Below are positions 21,604 to 34,500 of a stretch of DNA of 64,000 nucleotides, piece after piece. The stretch is from the NCBI GenBank assembly GCA_964058845.1, contig CAXKVR010000221.1:124001-188000 (forward strand), in the 5' to 3' direction. The stretch is from Carex sylvatica (lineage: Eukaryota; Streptophyta; Magnoliopsida; Poales; Cyperaceae). A program made the translations under genes and the position numbers. The notes beneath the pieces are model-generated. The model was not told the DNA's origin and searched no databases. It was given only the letters and a program-made list of their open reading frames with translations. Each line of letters opens with the position of its first letter. Within the stretch, counting starts at the first letter, position 1.

Positions 21604-24600
21604 ATGGATCAAGAGAGCGGAGCTGACGGCCATCAGGTTATAATTTTTTTCTTAATTTCATGATTTAACGGGAGATTTGGTACTGAATAGATATTTCATC
21701 AATTGAATAGTTGACTCACTTGTATTGTTTGTCATTTTGGTGAAAAATTTTGTATGTTGCATCTCCTATTATTCCATGTTTTTATAATAAACATGATCAA
21801 TGACTGGAAATTCATCTAGTGACCTCTTATTGTCTTATGCAAACTCATTTGTGGTAGCAAGTTCTTTGAAAATATATTCATGACATTTGGATAATTATTT
21901 AGTGATCCATACTAATTTGCCGGGGATAAAGATATCGACAGCACTGTTTTTGCTTCATGCAGCTCACAGATAATAGAGTCGAACTGAAAAAACATACTAC
22001 TCCTGTGCTGCATGAAGCCAAAACAGTGCTGTCAATATATTTACCCATTTGCTGGTATGCTGTATTCTTACTATGCTAAGATAGTCTAGAATTAATGGTA
22101 GATGAAGTTGTAGGTTTTAATGTAATAGATATTTGTGAAATCAGGTCATAGTAAACTGTTCAGTGAGCAGGGTACAAAAGTTAATTTACATAAGCTAAAA
22201 TTATCACATCAATTGAATGCTAGGTCCAATTTCGTTTTTATTTCTGTTTCTGATTTCATTGCCGGATCAAAACGGACATTATTCTCTTTTCTTCTTACAA
22301 GGAAATGAGGGGAACAAAGAAATATTAAATTATAACTTGAGCATCAAAATGAAAAAAAACAAATCAAAAACCCAAAGAAAAAAAAAAAAAAGGGACAAAC
22401 AAAAGCAAAAAAAATGAAATTAAACTGATAGCAGCACAACCGTTTCAGTAAAGGTTCCTTTTTAAATGCTCATTCCTGTACCAAAATAAGGCTCCCATCC
22501 TCTAAAAGCTGCAACTGAGTTTTCTCAATCCTTGTATCAGTGGAAGAGCCACTACAAGAATCTTCTCCTTTTAGCGTACCAGAGTTTTGGTGTGGTATAT
22601 GGTGACCTTGCAACATCGCCACTTTACGTGTACAAAAGTACATTCTCAGGCCGGCTACGCCACTATCAATCAGAGGAAGTTGTATTCGGTGCATTTTCTC
22701 TCATATTTTGGACCTTTACGCTTATACCATTGCTGAAATATGTGCTTATGGTTATAGCTGCTGATGATAATGGCGAAGGTACACACTTTTTACTTTGAGA
22801 TTAATTTTACTTTTACTAGCAGGGGTTTTCATATCAGCTCATGATTTTATCGGCATTACAATTAACCTTTTATTATAAAGGGGGAATTTCATGTATACCC
22901 CTCAAAAACTTCGAAATTATATCCCCCACTAAAGTTCATAATATCATATTTACCCTTCTCAATTTCAAAAACTCACAAATTTGCCCATTTTATTGCCTTA
23001 TCTATCAAAATTCATTTTAAATTTATAAAGTATCCATTTTGCCTTTTTTTTAAAATAAAAATAAAAATATATAGCATGCTTAAGAAAAATGTCAGTTTTC
23101 TAATTGTTCGGATTCTGAGGGCACTGTTCATTTCTCTACTTCTGACGCGTACACAAGCGTTACCTAAATGTCACCGTATACATGTCAAAAGTAGACAAAT
23201 TAGCCATTTTCCCTCTGAAACCTTGACAGTTAATTTACCCTTAATTTACCAACTAACGAAGATCTTCGTCTGCCAAGCGATGTAATGCTCAAAATCGCTT
23301 TGGTCGATTATCGAAAATTGAAACCTTACAGTTAAATTTTTGGAAATGCTCTAAACAGGAGGTACATTTGCTCTATACTCACTGCTATGTCGGCATGCAA
23401 AATTAAGTCTGCTGCCAAATCAGCAAGCGGCAGATGAGGAGCTCTCAACATATTACGGCACGGGGATGGCGCGTGGTCCCATCTCGTCCCCACTGAAGCG
23501 CTTCCTTGAGAAGCACAAGAAGATCCGAACTTGTCTCCTGCTAATCGTCCTCTTCGGTGCTTGCATGTTCATTGGAGATGGCGTCCTCACCCCTGCTATT
23601 TCTGGTTATTTTCTTTTGTTTTTTAAAATCTCAAATTGGAATTTTCTTTTTGTATATTTCGTGTATATTGCTTCTGGGGTGCAAATATCAATTACATGTT
23701 TTAACAAAATATGGGGAAGATGCAAAAAGTCTTGAGTGAGGCTATTGTACTATGCATAGCGCATAATGGTCCGTACTACGGATCAGTATCTCCATTTTCA
23801 AAGTCTACAGTCCATCTGAACCGTTCAACACGATCTCCATAGGAAAATGTACTTGTAGACTTAATTTTATATATTTTAGAATTTTTTACTATTTTATATA
23901 TAGGTAGAAAGTCTCTTGATCTAATATTATAGACCATTCTATAGTAGTGATTTTCTACATCTAAAAAAAGAGGAGGGTTCAAATGCCTCCATTTTTTGTG
24001 CCTTCATCATGCCTCCATTTTTAAAAACTTAAATAACTCAAAATTTAAATTATAAATGTCAAAATAAAACCGTTAGATGTGATCTATGCTATTTTCTCTA
24101 TATGCTCATAAAATATTATCACATTTCAATTTTTTTTCATGTGAATTAATAAGTTGAAAAATCAACATCTAGAAATTATTCACATTAGTATGTTTTTTAT
24201 ACAATCTATTGATGACAACCAAAACAAAGTTGAAATGTCGTAATATTTTACATGTGCATAGATAAAATGATGTAGATCATATCCAACGGTTTTACTTTGA
24301 CTTATAAGTTTCAAATTTTTAGTTATTATAGTTCTTAAAAATGGAGGTATGATGGAGGCACAAAAAATGGAGGCATTTGAACCCTCCTCAAAAAATAGTA
24401 AAAAGAATCTAAAAAATTTAGTATGCAAGTGCATTTTCATATGGAGATCACGTTGAACGGTTCAGATTGACTATTTGGACTTTGGAAATGAAAATATTGA
24501 TCCGTAATATGGACCAATCTCCAATATGCATAGTAACATTGCCTCAATCATTTTCAAGAGTTTAAGCATTCTAAAGAAGAAACTGATATCCTGTATCATC

Positions 24601-24702
24601 AAGTACTTGGGTACATCTGCAATATACTCGCAGGATATATTCTAGCTATGTCACCCTCTACAGGATGTCAAAGTGATTGCAATTATGACTTCCAAAGTTA
24701 CG

Positions 24703-24739
<37 letters not shown>

Positions 24740-27700
24740 TAAGGCTAGGGTGCTATGGGTTGCATAGAGGACTACGGTGCTATGGCTCAATATTCGAGTT
24801 TTTTAAATCCTAACGGTCGATCTGAACCGTTCATCTTGTTCTCCATATTAATATGTGTTTGGAGATCAAATTTTACATTTTTTGGAAATTTTTTACTATT
24901 TTTAGGTAGTTAGAAAATCAAATATATGAATGGTTTTTAGATCAAGTGATTTACTACCTATCTAAAAAAATAGTAAAAAATTTCCAAAAAATGTAAAATT
25001 TGATCTCCAAACACATTAATATGGAGAACAAGATGAACGGTTCGGATCGACCGTTAGGATTTTAAAAACTCGAATATTGAGCCGTAGCACTGTAGTCCTC
25101 TATGCAACCCATAGCACCTTAGCTTTACTTGTAACTTGTTGTAACTTGATCCCTCCTCACATATATATATATAGAGAGAGAGAGATATGAGAGCGAATTA
25201 AAACAGCTCCATTAAAAAACAGCGATTTTCAAACCATCTTAATAAATAGTAAAAAAATTCCAAAAAATGTAAAATTTGGTCTCCAAGCATATTTTAATAT
25301 AGATTAAACATCTAACGGTTTGGATCGGCTATTTTGAACTTTGAAACTAGAGATATGAGCGTGAATTAAAACATCCCCATTAATTCACGAAGTAGCGTAG
25401 CCTTACTCTATATATATATATATAATTTTACCAATTCTGCCCGTAGGCTCGAGTAATCTGAATATTGCTGTAAATGAACTGGAGAACTAGTGTGAATTCT
25501 TTGTTGGAAAGCTTATGCTTTGGATTTTACAACTGATCAAATTCTTTTTATCGCTTTTGTTTTCAGTTCTGTCCTCCATTTCTGGGCTGCAAGTACCTCT
25601 GAAGGGGCTACAAGACAGTATGTGTTTCTATTTTATATCTGCTATTCTTATATTGATTATTTCTCTATTGGTTTGCCAACACTAGAACCAATTGACCAAA
25701 AATAAGCATTTTTTTATAGAGTCCATGTATTTGTTAGCTCGAGCTTAGCCATCTGAGAAAAAAAAAAGAGAGCCAAAGTTGGTACCTGTTTATTATTGTT
25801 TATTTGACAGATATGTTCACTAACTTCATTGAAATAGGTGTTACTTTTTAAGAGGCCACTGCAATAGAAATTAATTCAATTTGTTTATTGAAAAGAACAG
25901 AGCAGTGATCAGATTAAGAAAATGTAGATGCTCACTAACCTTTTATGATAAAAACAAAACATTCAGCATTGGTTATAGTTTAATCACCTCAGAAGAAATT
26001 TATTAAAAAAAGAAACACAAGCATATTCCATAACTTCCCTGTTGTTTTCTGCATATGTTGCCACAACAGGAGAGGTCGTTATCATCTCATGTGTGGTTTT
26101 GGTGGGCCTCTTCGCATTGCAGCACCGTGGGACCCACAAGGTTGCATTTCTCTTTGCGCCGATTGTGATAATCTGGTTGATTTGCATTGCGGTCGTAGGG
26201 GTGTACAACACAATCTGCTGGAACCATCAAATCTACCGGGCCCTCTCCCCGCATTACATCGTCAAGTTCTTCCAATTGACAGGAAGAGACGGCTGGATCT
26301 CCCTTGGAGGGATTCTTCTTTCTATCACCGGTAATTCTGAACTGCTCCTTTTATTATTTTTTACAACCATTTTATTTGTCTGTTGTGAGAGATGAGAGCA
26401 TAAAAAATGTTGTCTGAGATTATCCTTTTACTGAGGCGACCAAAAACTCACTACCTTTTTATTGTTAGTTTTTTTTTTTTCTGCATATTTGAATAACTAT
26501 TGTTCAGCTTTCTTACATGTATTTTCATTCATTGGCTCTGTAGGTACCGAAGCTATGTTTGCCGATCTTGGGCACTTCACTGCTTCATCAATTAGGGTAT
26601 GTATATTTAACACCACCTGGGGTGGTTTATTCTAGTACTGAAATAACATCAGTTCAATGTGAGAAATGCTCGGCCAAGGAAAGATATGATAAGTTGGATC
26701 AAATTTTGTATTCAACTGTCTCTATAACTTTTGTTGGATAGGGACTATAGGAAAGATGGAAGGGGAGGGAAAGAAAACTTCATAAATCATTGTGTTTGGT
26801 TGGATAATTAATAGGAGTTTTGAGTATTAACCTCGTGTAACCTTCTAAAGCTTATATTTTATTGCTTCCCAAATTGGGGTGTAATGGAAGGAAACAAGAC
26901 CAACCAAACAAGAGGTTGGAATATAATAGCAACTGTCCTTTTCATTCCTTTCCATTCCCTTTGACTCTTCAACTTCTTTACTTTCCATTCCCTTTGACTC
27001 TTCAACTTCTTTACCCTTCACCTCCTGTCAAACAAACGTGGTATTAAGGAGAAGGGTTGAATGGAAAATTATGAAAAACATAAATAAGCACCACACTGAA
27101 CAAGATAGCTACTAAGTTATAGATGAGAGTCACCAAACCAAAAAGTGAATAATCCAATTATAACAATAGTATCAGACGGTCCCTTGTTAACTCAGTATTT
27201 AATGTTTGTGCAGGTGGCTTTTGTTTCTTTTATATATCCATGCCTGGTATTACAATATATGGGTCAAGCTGCTTTTCTTTCTAAGAACATAACTACTGCA
27301 GCTACCAGTACTATCTTCTATGATTCTATTCCAAGTAATGTCTTCTGCATATGATTCCATCTGAAACACCTGAATTACTATTACATTAGTAAATTTAAAA
27401 AAAAATTATATTATTTCCGGTGCAGAACATGCATTCTGGCCAGTTTTTGTCATTGCCACACTTGCTGCTATTGTTGGAAGCCAAGCAGTTATATCTGCAA
27501 CCTTTTCAATTGTGAAGCAGTGCCATGCTTTGGGTTGCTTCCCACGTGTGAAGGTCGTTCACACTTCTAGGTGGATCTACGGCCAGATTTACATCCCTGA
27601 AATAAACTGGATTCTCATGGTGCTGTGTCTCGCTATCACTATTGGCTTCCGTGACACCACTCTCATCGGCAATGCTTACGGTATATTATATTAACTAGCA

Positions 27701-29545
27701 AATTACAACTTTTGGGGTGTGGGTGAGAGTGGTCCATTTTTTTTTTTTGTGGTTTTATTTCTTTCATATTGAGTTTAGGAAGAAATGGGGTTATATTATA
27801 TAAGAAAGAAAAAAGTTTCATCAAATGCTTAGGAAAACAAGAAAGCTTATACTGGTACAATGGTTCAATTTGGTACTGATCACAATTGTTTTGATTAAGT
27901 ATATTAAATTATTACTGTGAAATTATAAGACAAGACTACTTGATTCTTACTTAAAATTTCTGATGGAGTTGTCTTGAAAATTTCAGGCATTGCATGCATG
28001 ACTGTTATGTTCATCACAACCTGGCTAATGGCACTCGTTATAATATTTGTGTGGAACAAGAACCCGGTACTCGCTTTCCTCTTCCTCATCTTCTTTGGCT
28101 CAATTGAGGCTGCATACCTCTCCTCCTCTCTCATAAAGGTACCCCAGGGGGGCTGGGCCCCACTTGCCCTCTCCTTAGTCTTCATGTTTATCATGTATGT
28201 CTGGCACTATGGGACCCGCCGCAAGTACCAATACGACCTCCAAAATAAGGTTTCAATGAAATGGATTCTCACCCTTGGACCCAGCCTCGGCATTGTGCGT
28301 GTACCTGGCATCGGCCTCATATACACTGAGCTGGTTACCGGTGTACCATCCATCTTCTCCCACTTTGTAACCAACCTTCCAGCCTTCCACCAAGTCCTGG
28401 TTTTCATCTGTGTAAAATCAGTACCAGTTCCCTATGTGCCGGAAGACGAGCGGTACCTCATCGGACGAATTGGACCCCAAAATTACCGTATGTACCGGTG
28501 CATTGCGCGGTATGGATACAAGGACGTGCAACAAGATGATGACCACTTTGAGGACCAGCTTGTACTGAGCATTGCAAAATTCATTGAAATGGAGGCCGAA
28601 GATCTGGCTACGGCCTCGTCGGGTTCCTATGACCCGTCAAACGAAGGCCGAATGGCGGTGATAAGGACGTGTGATTTGTCGGCTAATGCAATTATGATGA
28701 AGGAGGAGGATGAAACGATTGGTGATGATAACTCCATCACAGTTCGGAGCTCCCGATCAGAGACTCTGCAGAGCCTGCAGTCAGCGTACGTGCAGGAGTC
28801 ACCCAGTTGCCGCCGTCGTGTGCGCTTCGAGTTGCCACTACCCCGGGCCAATTCTATGGACCCTCAGGTTAGTCCAGGTATTGTATGCCGTGATTCATGA
28901 AATGAGCAACTAGTTGCTGCACATGCTACTTGTGCTGCTCTTGATTTGCTCCAGACCAAAATCGCCTTTGGTGCATAAGCCTCAAAATATGAAAGGTAGC
29001 CATGGGAAAGGATAAAAAACCCGGTTAACCCTCTATAAGCATAAGAACTGTCACCATACCCTTAAAGGTATAAAATGTTAAACTATGATGTGAACAGTTC
29101 ACCACTTCTTGTTCTCTTGCACAAGTAAGAAGTGCTTTATCATTTTTTTTCTTTTTCTTTTTTTTAATGAAGAATTATTAGGATAGAGAGGGCATATTTG
29201 ATATTTCTCATGTTTTTCAGACATAAGGGAATATTTTAAATAGTCCAAGAATTGCAAAGCAGATGTAAAGGTTCTCACTTATTGGGTACTTTTTATGATT
29301 CCATAAGTTGGCTTGGTGTGTAGGTAAGGGATGAGCTGAATGCACTGATTGAGGCAAAGCATGCGGGTGTGGCATACATAATGGGTCACTCATACGTCAA
29401 GGCAAGAAGAAATTCATCATTTGTCAAGAAATTTGTCATTGATGTGGCATACTCTTTCTTGCGCAAGAATTGCCGAGGTCCCTCAGTGGCACTACATATT
29501 CCCCACATTAGTCTAATTGAGGTCGGCATGATCTACTATGTCTAG
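21604..29545 (+). CDS. HAK/KUP/KT family potassium transporter (cluster II type)
   Basis: Ten exons: 21604-21636, 22541-22778, 23359-23604, 25567-25617, 26070-26330, 26544-26596, 27214-27334, 27426-27680, 27987-28867 and 29324-29545. All introns are GT-AG and phases agree, giving 786 aa, the usual size for the family. The product is a polytopic membrane protein for K+ uptake, probably by H+ coupling. Hallmarks: [15 protein letters not shown] near residues 28-42, [73 protein letters not shown], the GTRRKY loop, a soluble C-terminal region with [20 protein letters not shown], and the end [20 protein letters not shown] ([18 protein letters not shown]). The sequence is closest to KUP4/TRH1-like cluster II members. 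The start is supported by an upstream in-frame stop and by the family's short first exon. Introns 1-3 contain a hairpin and several MITEs; no coding damage is visible. Confidence 0.95.
21930..22040 (+). repeat. Near-perfect hairpin in transporter intron 1
   Basis: Arms at about 21930-21962 (GCACTGTTTTTGCTTCATGC followed by AG) and 22008-22040 (CTGCATGAAGCCAAAACAGT followed by GC) pair with one mismatch over the inner 22 nt and continue outward through GACAGC/GCTGTC. The loop is about 45 nt. Size and pairing resemble a plant microRNA precursor, but a small MITE is equally possible. Confidence 0.6.
22880..23220. mobile_element. Family 2 MITE, truncated copy in transporter intron 2
   Basis: Starts GGGGAATTTCATGTATACCC and runs parallel to the 35131 copy (AACTCACAAATTTGCCCATT, then the ATAGCATGCTTAAGAAAAATGTCAG region). 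The inverted right end is missing, so the copy is truncated or rearranged. Confidence 0.6.
23737..24546. mobile_element. Foldback MITE in transporter intron 3, carrying a nested MITE
   Basis: The left arm TGAGGCTATTGTACTATGCA... and the right arm ...TGCATAGTAACATTGCCTCA are inverted over roughly 140 bp, including CTGAACCGTTCAACACGATCTCC on the left and its inverse on the right. The loop is interrupted by the family 1 MITE at 23970-24389. Non-coding. Confidence 0.7.
23970..24389. mobile_element. MITE family 1, nested copy
   Basis: 420 bp, starting GAGGAGGGTTCAAATGCCTC and ending in the exact inverse GAGGCATTTGAACCCTCCTC. It is flanked by A-rich sequence on both sides. Homologous over its full length to 4936-5353. 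It inserted into the loop of the older outer MITE. Confidence 0.8.
24704..25425. mobile_element. TA-microsatellite-flanked compound foldback element
   Basis: Bounded by (TA)n runs at about 24706-24734 and 25410-25425. Outer ends are AGAGTAAGGCTA on the left and TAGCCTTACTCT on the right. An inner foldback runs from GGTGCTATGGGTTGCATAGA (about 24748) to its inverse near 25115. A further TA run at 25162-25172 starts a second partial foldback. The arms share the GAACCGTTCATCTTGTTCTC core found in the 54574-56712 cluster. It lies in transporter intron 3. Confidence 0.7.
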
Positions 29546-29590
29546 AACAGCTGTTTGTGTAATCAGTGATTTCACTGTCATGAGGTGCAG

Positions 29591-29593
<3 letters not shown>

Positions 29594-29626
<33 letters not shown>
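29594..29626. repeat. (TC)n microsatellite
   Basis: An uninterrupted TC dinucleotide run just downstream of the transporter stop codon, probably within the 3'UTR. Confidence 0.95.
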
Positions 29627-29630
<4 letters not shown>

Positions 29631-31204
29631 GTGTCTGGGCAGGGGGTGATGTTTAGAGTTAACTGCCTAAACTATTGTGCATGCCAAAAGGTGTTAGAGT
29701 GCAGAATATGTTAATAAAAAAAATGTATGTTTGTTAAAAGTAAAGGTAGATGAATCAACAAAGTTAAAACTTACATTTAAGGATAGTCCTTTGGGTCAAA
29801 CTTAACCTGATACTTTTAACAACCCATAATTGCAGCCACTCAATTTACTATGCAATGTATATGACCCAACGAGGGTCATTAAATTTACATTCCAACATGA
29901 GTTTCAGTTACGTCACTTCGGTTAGCAAATTCTAAATTTGATTTGTTTTGTTAAGTTGATATGAGACTTTATCTTGATGCAAGATTTTCTTTAATTAATT
30001 TGGCATTCTTTTGCAGTATGATAATGGCAATTGACTCCATGGACTTCACGTGCAAAATGTAGAATCGGTGGTGCTTTTGTTGCATAAACATGAAAGATGA
30101 AATCACGTTATATGGCCATGATGTTTTTTGTCTTTTGGTCGAACTGTGAATAGTTTGTAGCATAGCTTGAGTAATAAAATGTTCAAGCTCTCTTGCAAAT
30201 TTTAATTATATTTTATCACATGCCAGATCAAATTTTTGTCCCGTGATTTCTCATATAGATTATGTCATTCTGACCAGTGTGAACCTTTTTTATTTTATTT
30301 TTCTTATATTGTACATTATCTAACATAAATGTCTTTGAAAAGCTTATATAGATACTTTCAATAAACCTTGGTTAATGCTTGTTACATCAATAAGAACTAC
30401 AATACAGTTTGAGCCTCTTTTAAGCGAGTCCATATCCTCTGAGGTAACAGAATATTTCTGTTTTAGACCCCGTCCAATCAAAATCCAAGCTAATCCGACC
30501 TGAGGTGAAATGCACAAAGCCCCTTTAATATTCGTGCGGGTTCTAAATGGACGGTCCAAATCTATACTGAAATATTCTGTTACATTGGGTGATATGAATT
30601 CCTTACGAGCCACGTTACCTTTTAACTTGCCATTCAATTTAAATTTTGTTGCGTCTGTTTGGTTGGCTATTTGATTAGTTCAATTTGGTATTTTGCCTGG
30701 TACTTGCCATTCATCTTATCGAGTGCGCTATGGAAATTCAACGAGGTGCTAATGCCAAACCGGTTCTACAGCCCCGCCCCGACATATTAAATCAATAGGG
30801 AAAATATATAAACTCATCAGTTTCGATCCAATTATACATCATGACAAGTTTTCATCTTTTTGCCAAACAATCTCCGTACACCTTTGATTAAGACTTTTTC
30901 CTACTACAAAGGTAAAATCTAAAAGTGTAAATTTAAAAACTAACGGTTCTCCATTCTCCACAGGTAATATCGGAAGTTCAAAAATAATGTATTGCATCCA
31001 TGCTTTTAACCTCAAAGAACCAATATGAGCTTACAAGTCAGTTCACAAGGGCCCTTATTTTTATACTAATTTATCAGTCTACTGTTTATACAAATAGATA
31101 TTGGAACTATATAACCAACCAAATAGTGAAAAAGTTGGCTGGCATATTTACATCGAGGCTACTATTATATTTACATCATTTGATAGACAAGGCGGTGTAC
31201 CTCT
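29627..31204. other. Intergenic region between convergent host genes
   Basis: Contains the 3' flank of the plus-strand transporter and of the minus-strand thioredoxin-domain gene. Apart from the small MITE at 30436-30592 nothing is recognised. Confidence 0.5.
30436..30592. mobile_element. Short MITE, family 3
   Basis: Ends CTCTGAGGTAACAGAATATT and the approximate inverse AATATTCTGTTACATTGGGT, with an internal TTTAATATTCGTG. Two relatives sit at 38826-38990 and 60683-60807. Confidence 0.65.
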
Positions 31205-31517
31205 TCATTTCTTGTTCAAAATGTTCTCAAGTCCATCTGATGATGTGACTATTGGGCTGCACTTGAAATTCTGGCATACATGTGCTGCAGCTGGTACATC
31301 AGGTGGGCCACCACAAGCCATTTGAGCTATATTCTGGTTTGTTTTCTCCCAAAAATCCATTCCTTCTGCATTTTTCGGGTCAATTTGGATCACCTGCATA
31401 GCATAGATCAGACAAGTCACCAACTTTAGATGCTCAATTCAATGCTAGTCTTAGCAAACACCAGTGACCTGAACCAGAAATAACCTCATGTGAACTTCAC
31501 ATTAAATGGTGTTTTTT

Positions 31518-31550
<33 letters not shown>

Positions 31551-34500
31551 ATGGTTAAAAAAAGGTTCTGTAGATCTTACAAGAGAACCCTAATGATGTA
31601 AGAACTTCGAAAATTAATGTACACAAATTTCAAGGAGTACCATACTGGTATGTGATACATTTTTATTCCTTACATTCCCCTTGTGATGAAGTTGAAATTC
31701 ACACTTGAATTAAGACTCAACCAGTAGCGTACCAGTACCAGTCATGTTTGAACTCTAATCCATAGTTTCCAACCAGAAAAACTTACAGTTCTATTAGGAT
31801 CATAAGATGCAAAAGCAGTTGCAAGCATCTCTTTGTATTGTGGTGCTTCCTTGTCACCAACCAACACAATTTGCTTCCTTGACGGAACTGAAAGCATGTC
31901 AGCAGCACAACACATTAGTGGCACTGCCACACTTTGTTCGCTCAATCTTGTCTCAAAAACTGCCTGCAAAAATAAAGATTAGTGGCACTGCATGTCAGCG
32001 CACATTAGTGAGGGGCTTTAACTTCATCTACTGTGAAAATATAGAGAATCGTTATAAAATCTCCAAAAGGAAAACATCAGAAACACCCACGGAATATGCC
32101 ATTCAAGACTAAAATATTTCTTACCTGTTTACTTCAAAAAAGGCCAAACTACCTCCTCTAATTATAACTACCATTGAAAGGATTATATGATTAATTTTCA
32201 TTTTAAAGGGGCACAGCAAGCAAAATATTTTTTTTAACAATCGTAGGAGCAGAAAATCTAAACACCATATTTATGCTAAGTTGCTGATTGCAACATTTTA
32301 ATCATCACTGCCATGGTAATACCCAAAAAGCCTCCAGATCTGAAACTTTGTCAACTAAACAATTTCTTTCCATGGTAATACAGATAAATAAAATGATATA
32401 TATTTTTGACAAACTACTTTTGTGAACTCAGAAAGCCTTCAAATACAGTTAGAAATTTAGAATCAAAGAGAGAGAATACCAAAAGATGCTCAGCAGTCTG
32501 CCTATAGGTGTCAGACTTGTCGGTACCAACAAAAGACGCAAGTCTTATTAGATTGATAGCAGAGACCGAGTTTCCTGACGGCTCGGCCCCATCATGATCC
32601 TCTTTAACACGCAAAAGCACTGAGGGGTCCTCCCCTGGAGTGTTGAAGTAACCACCCCCTTCTCTATCTAGAAATAGTTCATCCTGCAACAAGTACAATC
32701 CACAAACTAACAATTGAGTTCTACAAGATTCTCACCAAACCATGCCATGCATAGGGATATTAGTTTGTGGATAAAACTGGACTTGAGTTCTTCAGGCCAA
32801 ATTTTATTTCAGGTTGTTCTTCTTGGGTTATTAGTCCCAGTTCAGATGACAAATATTATTAGTTATTACACAAATAATAGTAATACCAAATCAACAAGTT
32901 TTAGACTATCAAGTAATAGAATACCAAATATGCATAATGGTACTTGCCTGAGTGGTCTGGAGCTGTATGGCCCATTGAAGCCAATCTATATTACCCCCAT
33001 ATTCGTAAAGATCGAGAAGTCCCGATATAAGAAAAGCATAATCATCAAGGAATCCTGGAGCTTTAGATGGGCCATTACGGAAGCTGTGTTGTAACCGGTT
33101 TGTGATTTCGTCATATAGCTTCCTTTTAATAAAAGACACTGCCTTTTCTGCTGCTTCAAGATATTCACTTGGCTACAACAATTCGGTGCAAAATTTCATG
33201 TTCAGACCAGACAAGTCATGATTGTACTTTAAATGACAGTGCATGAGTTGGCTTCGTACATGGATTCTTGATGCATTAATCCAACATAGGATAGAAAGAA
33301 CATCTCTTGGAAGTTTCTAACAATTTACTGTTCTACCCAAATTTAACCTGTTTCCTAATTTTTTTCTTCTTTTGTTCAGCATAATAATTCCAGGTACATC
33401 TAAGGTTTACTGGCAGAGCCTACATATTACCTGTTTGTCCCATAACCTAAGTGATTCAGATTTACTGGCAAAGCCTACATATGTAATGTTAATTATAGAT
33501 AATTGCAAATAGTAACAGAGAAGTAAGAAGACTTACATCAGATCCAACTACAGGAAAATGAAACCCAACACCTTTTGGTTCTAGGTTGAGGATCTGTGAA
33601 GCTCTTGCTAAAGCAGAAATAACAAGCCCGTTCCATGAGACGATCACCTATGTACACATTTCCAGTTAGTTGCACATAAGTAGCAGCAGGAACGAAACAT
33701 CAAAAGGCTAATTACATGCATAGGTGTTTCCCACTTAATTTTTTTTCTGCATACTGATAATGCCTTGAACTTAGAAAGCAATTCATCTCTTCTGAGATAG
33801 CATACCCATATCTTCTGATATTAAGTAGATTTTAGGTTCTCTCATGATGTATGTGCTTTTATGTGTTTCTATTGATCGGAGTGGGCCACTTTTTCTCTTT
33901 ATAAAGAACAGATGCACACAAAAATATCAAGCTAGTTAGCATGAATTTACTGACTAAATCCATCCCCATGTATAAATTTTAACAAATCCAATAGACAGAA
34001 ATATATACAAGAATACTGCTCAATCAAATGAAAGTATGTTCAGACATGCATCTGCCCCAAAAACATGTGTACAGGAATTCCATGCATGAATGAATCAAAA
34101 TCTCTTTCTATCCATGAACATAGAAGTATGCTTGGGTGCATAGAAAATGGATGCATTCCATGCATGCATTGCATATGCCAATGTATGTTGCAAATACATG
34201 CATGGGATGATGGAACTAGAGAGGCATATTGCATATTGGCATGACATCATGAACACAAACCAAGAGAAAAAGAGAGAGGAACCTTGTCATCTAAATGGGG
34301 CCGAGGACGTTTTAACCGCACCTCAAATAGCTTTTTCCTACAATCACCTAGAACGCTTGAGTATTCATCCAGAGACATGCCATGCTTAGAAGCCATGTAG
34401 GAGATAGGTCTCCTCTCAAAAATAACATTTTTGCCTTTGAACTCGTCATGGGGATCACTCCTTCTCGACAAGTCACAATTCCCAGATGATTTGACATAGT

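Noticed and set aside
22217..22417. 66-codon frame in transporter intron 1
   Set aside because: Ends in a poly-Lys run from A-rich DNA and lies between well-supported exons.
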